Below are positions 61,816 through 64,000 of a stretch of DNA of 64,000 nt, in pieces. The notes beneath the pieces are model-generated. The model searched no databases and had not been told where the DNA came from. It worked only from the letters and a program-made list of their open reading frames with translations. The position numbers were made by a program, and so were the translations under genes. Positions within the stretch are counted from its first letter, which is position 1, and the number at the start of each line of letters is the position of its first letter. The stretch spans positions 11,372,342-11,436,341 of the forward strand of contig NW_022145611.1 in NCBI RefSeq assembly GCF_000002235.5, in the 5' to 3' direction. Source of the DNA: Strongylocentrotus purpuratus. Taxonomy: Eukaryota > Echinodermata > Echinoidea > Camarodonta > Strongylocentrotidae.

Positions 61816-64000
61816 TGTCACCACATTAGAGCAAAAAACAAAATATTAGATATTTGGCAAATAAAGAACAAAATAAGTTTTCAATCTGGCTCTCTCTCCT
61901 TCTTTCTCCTGCTACTGAAGTTGAACGAGGGAGAGTTTCAGAGGTCCTGAGACAAAAGACTTGCTACCATACTTCTTTATCAAACAATCAATCCAATAAT
62001 ACTGATCCAAACACTTACTACAACAAATGCATGTCTTGAATATAAATTTGGATTAACCGACAGAATACCCTTTTTGCAAGAGGATTTCCGCAACATTCAT
62101 GGCATACCACAATTTCGTCTTTTTAAAATCGTTTGTGATGGTAGGCAGAAAGTTGTAATTGATGTGCCAAAATACGAAACCTACCAAAGGATATTGATGT
62201 GATAAGTTAAATTGTATATCCCTGATCATATTATTTGCCTCTTTATTGAGAAATAAGTTAAATCTACTAATTGATTTCATTCTCCCATGTACAATGAATT
62301 AAAACACATAAATACTGTGATTCATGATATTAACATTTTATAAATTATATTTATTTGAACTTAAAAATCTTTAAAAATCATTATTGGCACATATATAAAT
62401 ACAAGTTGTGAATTATTGAGTCGTTGATTAGGCCCATTTGGCTTGATCATATAAAATATAAGAATTATAACAAGCATTACTTCAAAATCTTCACACGGGT
62501 TATGTAATATGACCCAAAATGTATGCACTCATTTATTCTTTCTCATGCATGCTAGATATCTGTTTCTATACTAGCTCAGTGTATTAATACCGCTCCCCCC
62601 CCCCTCCTCAACTCAGATTGCGACAGAGCAGAACTGAATTGACATAAAGGAACAGACATCAACACATTGGGGATACCATGCATACGGATCACTCCCAACA
62701 CCACAATCAGGTAAATGAAGGAAATCTCTTGCCGATATCTCCTTTAATTCTGTGGAATGACTAAGAAATGAAGAACAAACGATTCTTGCGGAGATCCCTG
62801 ATCCGGTCCTTAGCACAGGGAGTGACTGCCTGCCTCATGTCTCTGTTGGATGGATGGCAGAAGTCAAGCTTTTGTCCACTTCCTGCATCTCCGGCTTCTG
62901 CAGAACCCTCAGGAATCGAGTCTGATGAAGTTACCCGGACTCGCAGAATGGTTGGACACACGATCATTATCATGCTGGTGATATCCCTCAAGCTATCTTA
63001 TATGCATGTTGAAAGCATTTGGAAATCCATTAATCCAGACTTGTCCAAACTTGCAAATCAACAAAACAAACTTTTTGAAAATGTAGTTGATTCTCATTCA
63101 AATTGTAGGAAATGGTCTTTAATACTTCGGTTATTACAGATCATATTGGATCTCTCTTTGGCCACTTAGGAAATATGTCATTGACTTGGCATAGTTAGTA
63201 CATGGGATGATCCAATACATAGGGTGTATTGGTGCTTCAGCAACCACGGATCATCTTAGGGTTCAACTTCCATGCGTTATTCTTTGATAAAATCAGCCTC
63301 TTGTCTGTATGTTTGGCCTCGTCCTACCATCTCCCAACAGGTCGAGGTCCCGTCCTCTAGGCAAGTCAGTCTTTACCCTCAAAACGTCAAAGTCAAATCA
63401 TCCTTTGTAATGTTAATTGACAATTATTGTTGGGATTGACCTATCAATGATTCCAGGATCTCTCTTTCCGACTGCTGCACCCACCGCTTCCTCACGCACG
63501 GAGGCCAAACATCTATTTCGAGTCCATCTCCCTCCAGAAAAGGGCCAAACGTTAAACGTTGAAGATCTCTGAGATGAGGGGGAAGAGGCTCTCAAACTGG
63601 GAATCGGGAAGCTTCATGGACATGAGGTCGTCGACGTGGTGCGTGACCAGGTCTCGTACATCGGTCAGCTTCATGATGAGCTTGGCGAAGAAGACCTTGT
63701 CTTCGGGATGGTTGATTTTGGTCAGGGTCTGGAGCGTCTCTACCATCGGCCTCTGGATCTGCTCCACGTCTTCTCGACTCACAATCTCCGGCCGATCTAA
63801 GGGACAAAGCATAAAGGACATATCAACATGGAAATCACATCACTCAAGGTACTGCTAAACATTAGCTATTCATACACATTGAGGCAATCAATCAGCAAAC
63901 TCCTTTTACATTATAATCTTTTATGATTTTATATTAATTGGAAATAAAAGTAAAATAAAAGTATATCAGCACAAGTCAATACCTCATAAGTAAAATAAAA
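54027..64000. repeat. Copy 2 of the 10-kb direct duplication
   Basis: Repeats 14461-24443 in the same orientation up to the window edge. The differences I could see are small insertions and deletions, for example ACCCCTTGG to ACCCTGG, AACAGC to AAAGC, GATTTGAAT to GATTGAAT and GGAGGCCCGG to GGAGGCCGG. They cluster in about the first 3 kb after the gap; later ones are confined to homopolymers and the GA/GATA microsatellite. It contains no gene other than the repeated receptor exon. Confidence 0.95.
63552..63796 (-). pseudogene. Second copy of nuclear receptor terminal exon
   Basis: Same acceptor, frame, AF-2 core and stop codon as 23995-24239. It lies upstream of the receptor's DNA-binding-domain exon, so it cannot be the 3' end of the gene at 23995-47095. 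It is either an assembly duplicate or the last exon of a second receptor gene continuing beyond the window. It is labelled pseudogene only because no complete gene can be built from it here. Confidence 0.6.

Noticed and set aside
1..64000. tRNA genes, rRNA, CRISPR arrays, operons, viral or retroelement polymerase genes
   Set aside because: I looked for B-box-like TTCGA motifs, regular spacer arrays and long polymerase frames and found none that hold up.

Overview
The window looks like a piece of a eukaryotic genome: A+T-rich, dominated by introns and intergenic sequence, with short exons bounded by GT/AG sites, many (GA)n/(CT)n microsatellites and very frequent poly-C/poly-G tracts. The gene content (an MS4A/CD20-like four-pass membrane protein and a long-hinged NR1-type nuclear receptor) together with foldback repeats suggests a marine invertebrate deuterostome, most likely an echinoderm. 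That placement is inference; nothing here identifies a species.

Layout. 1-2486 is upstream sequence with no gene I can support. 2527-6411 (+) carries four phase-0 exons (195 codons) of an MS4A/CD20-like tetraspan protein, with a YY1-like site 30 bp before the ATG; its last exon is not settled (candidates at 9489 and 12425). 6412-14460 is repeat-rich: a 71-bp tandem duplication, a foldback element at 8917-9206, a long (TCC)n tract and an RFX X-box-like palindrome at 13023-13037. 14461-23994 has no gene I recognise; its right end probably includes the 3' UTR of the next gene.

23995-47095 (-) is a complete nuclear receptor gene. Four coding exons (46861-47095, 32469-32746, 24732-25503, 23995-24239) join with matching phases into 510 codons: a two-zinc-finger DNA-binding domain with the P-box ESCKS, a hinge of about 240 residues with a Ser-rich stretch and two SUMO-type motifs, and a ligand-binding domain ending in the AF-2 core LISEIF. 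Its introns hold microsatellites, foldback repeats, a dispersed 19-nt motif and two perfect CRE palindromes.

53527-54026 is a run of exactly 500 N. Everything after it (54027-64000) repeats 14461-24443 in the same orientation, including a second copy of the receptor's terminal exon. The differences I saw are short indels, densest beside the gap, with no clear substitution. I read this as an assembly duplication rather than a biological one, though a very recent tandem duplication is not excluded. The two genes face each other in tail-to-tail orientation and I see no functional link between them. I did not find a convincing novel multi-gene system; the most unusual biological features are the receptor's DNA-binding domain and hinge.
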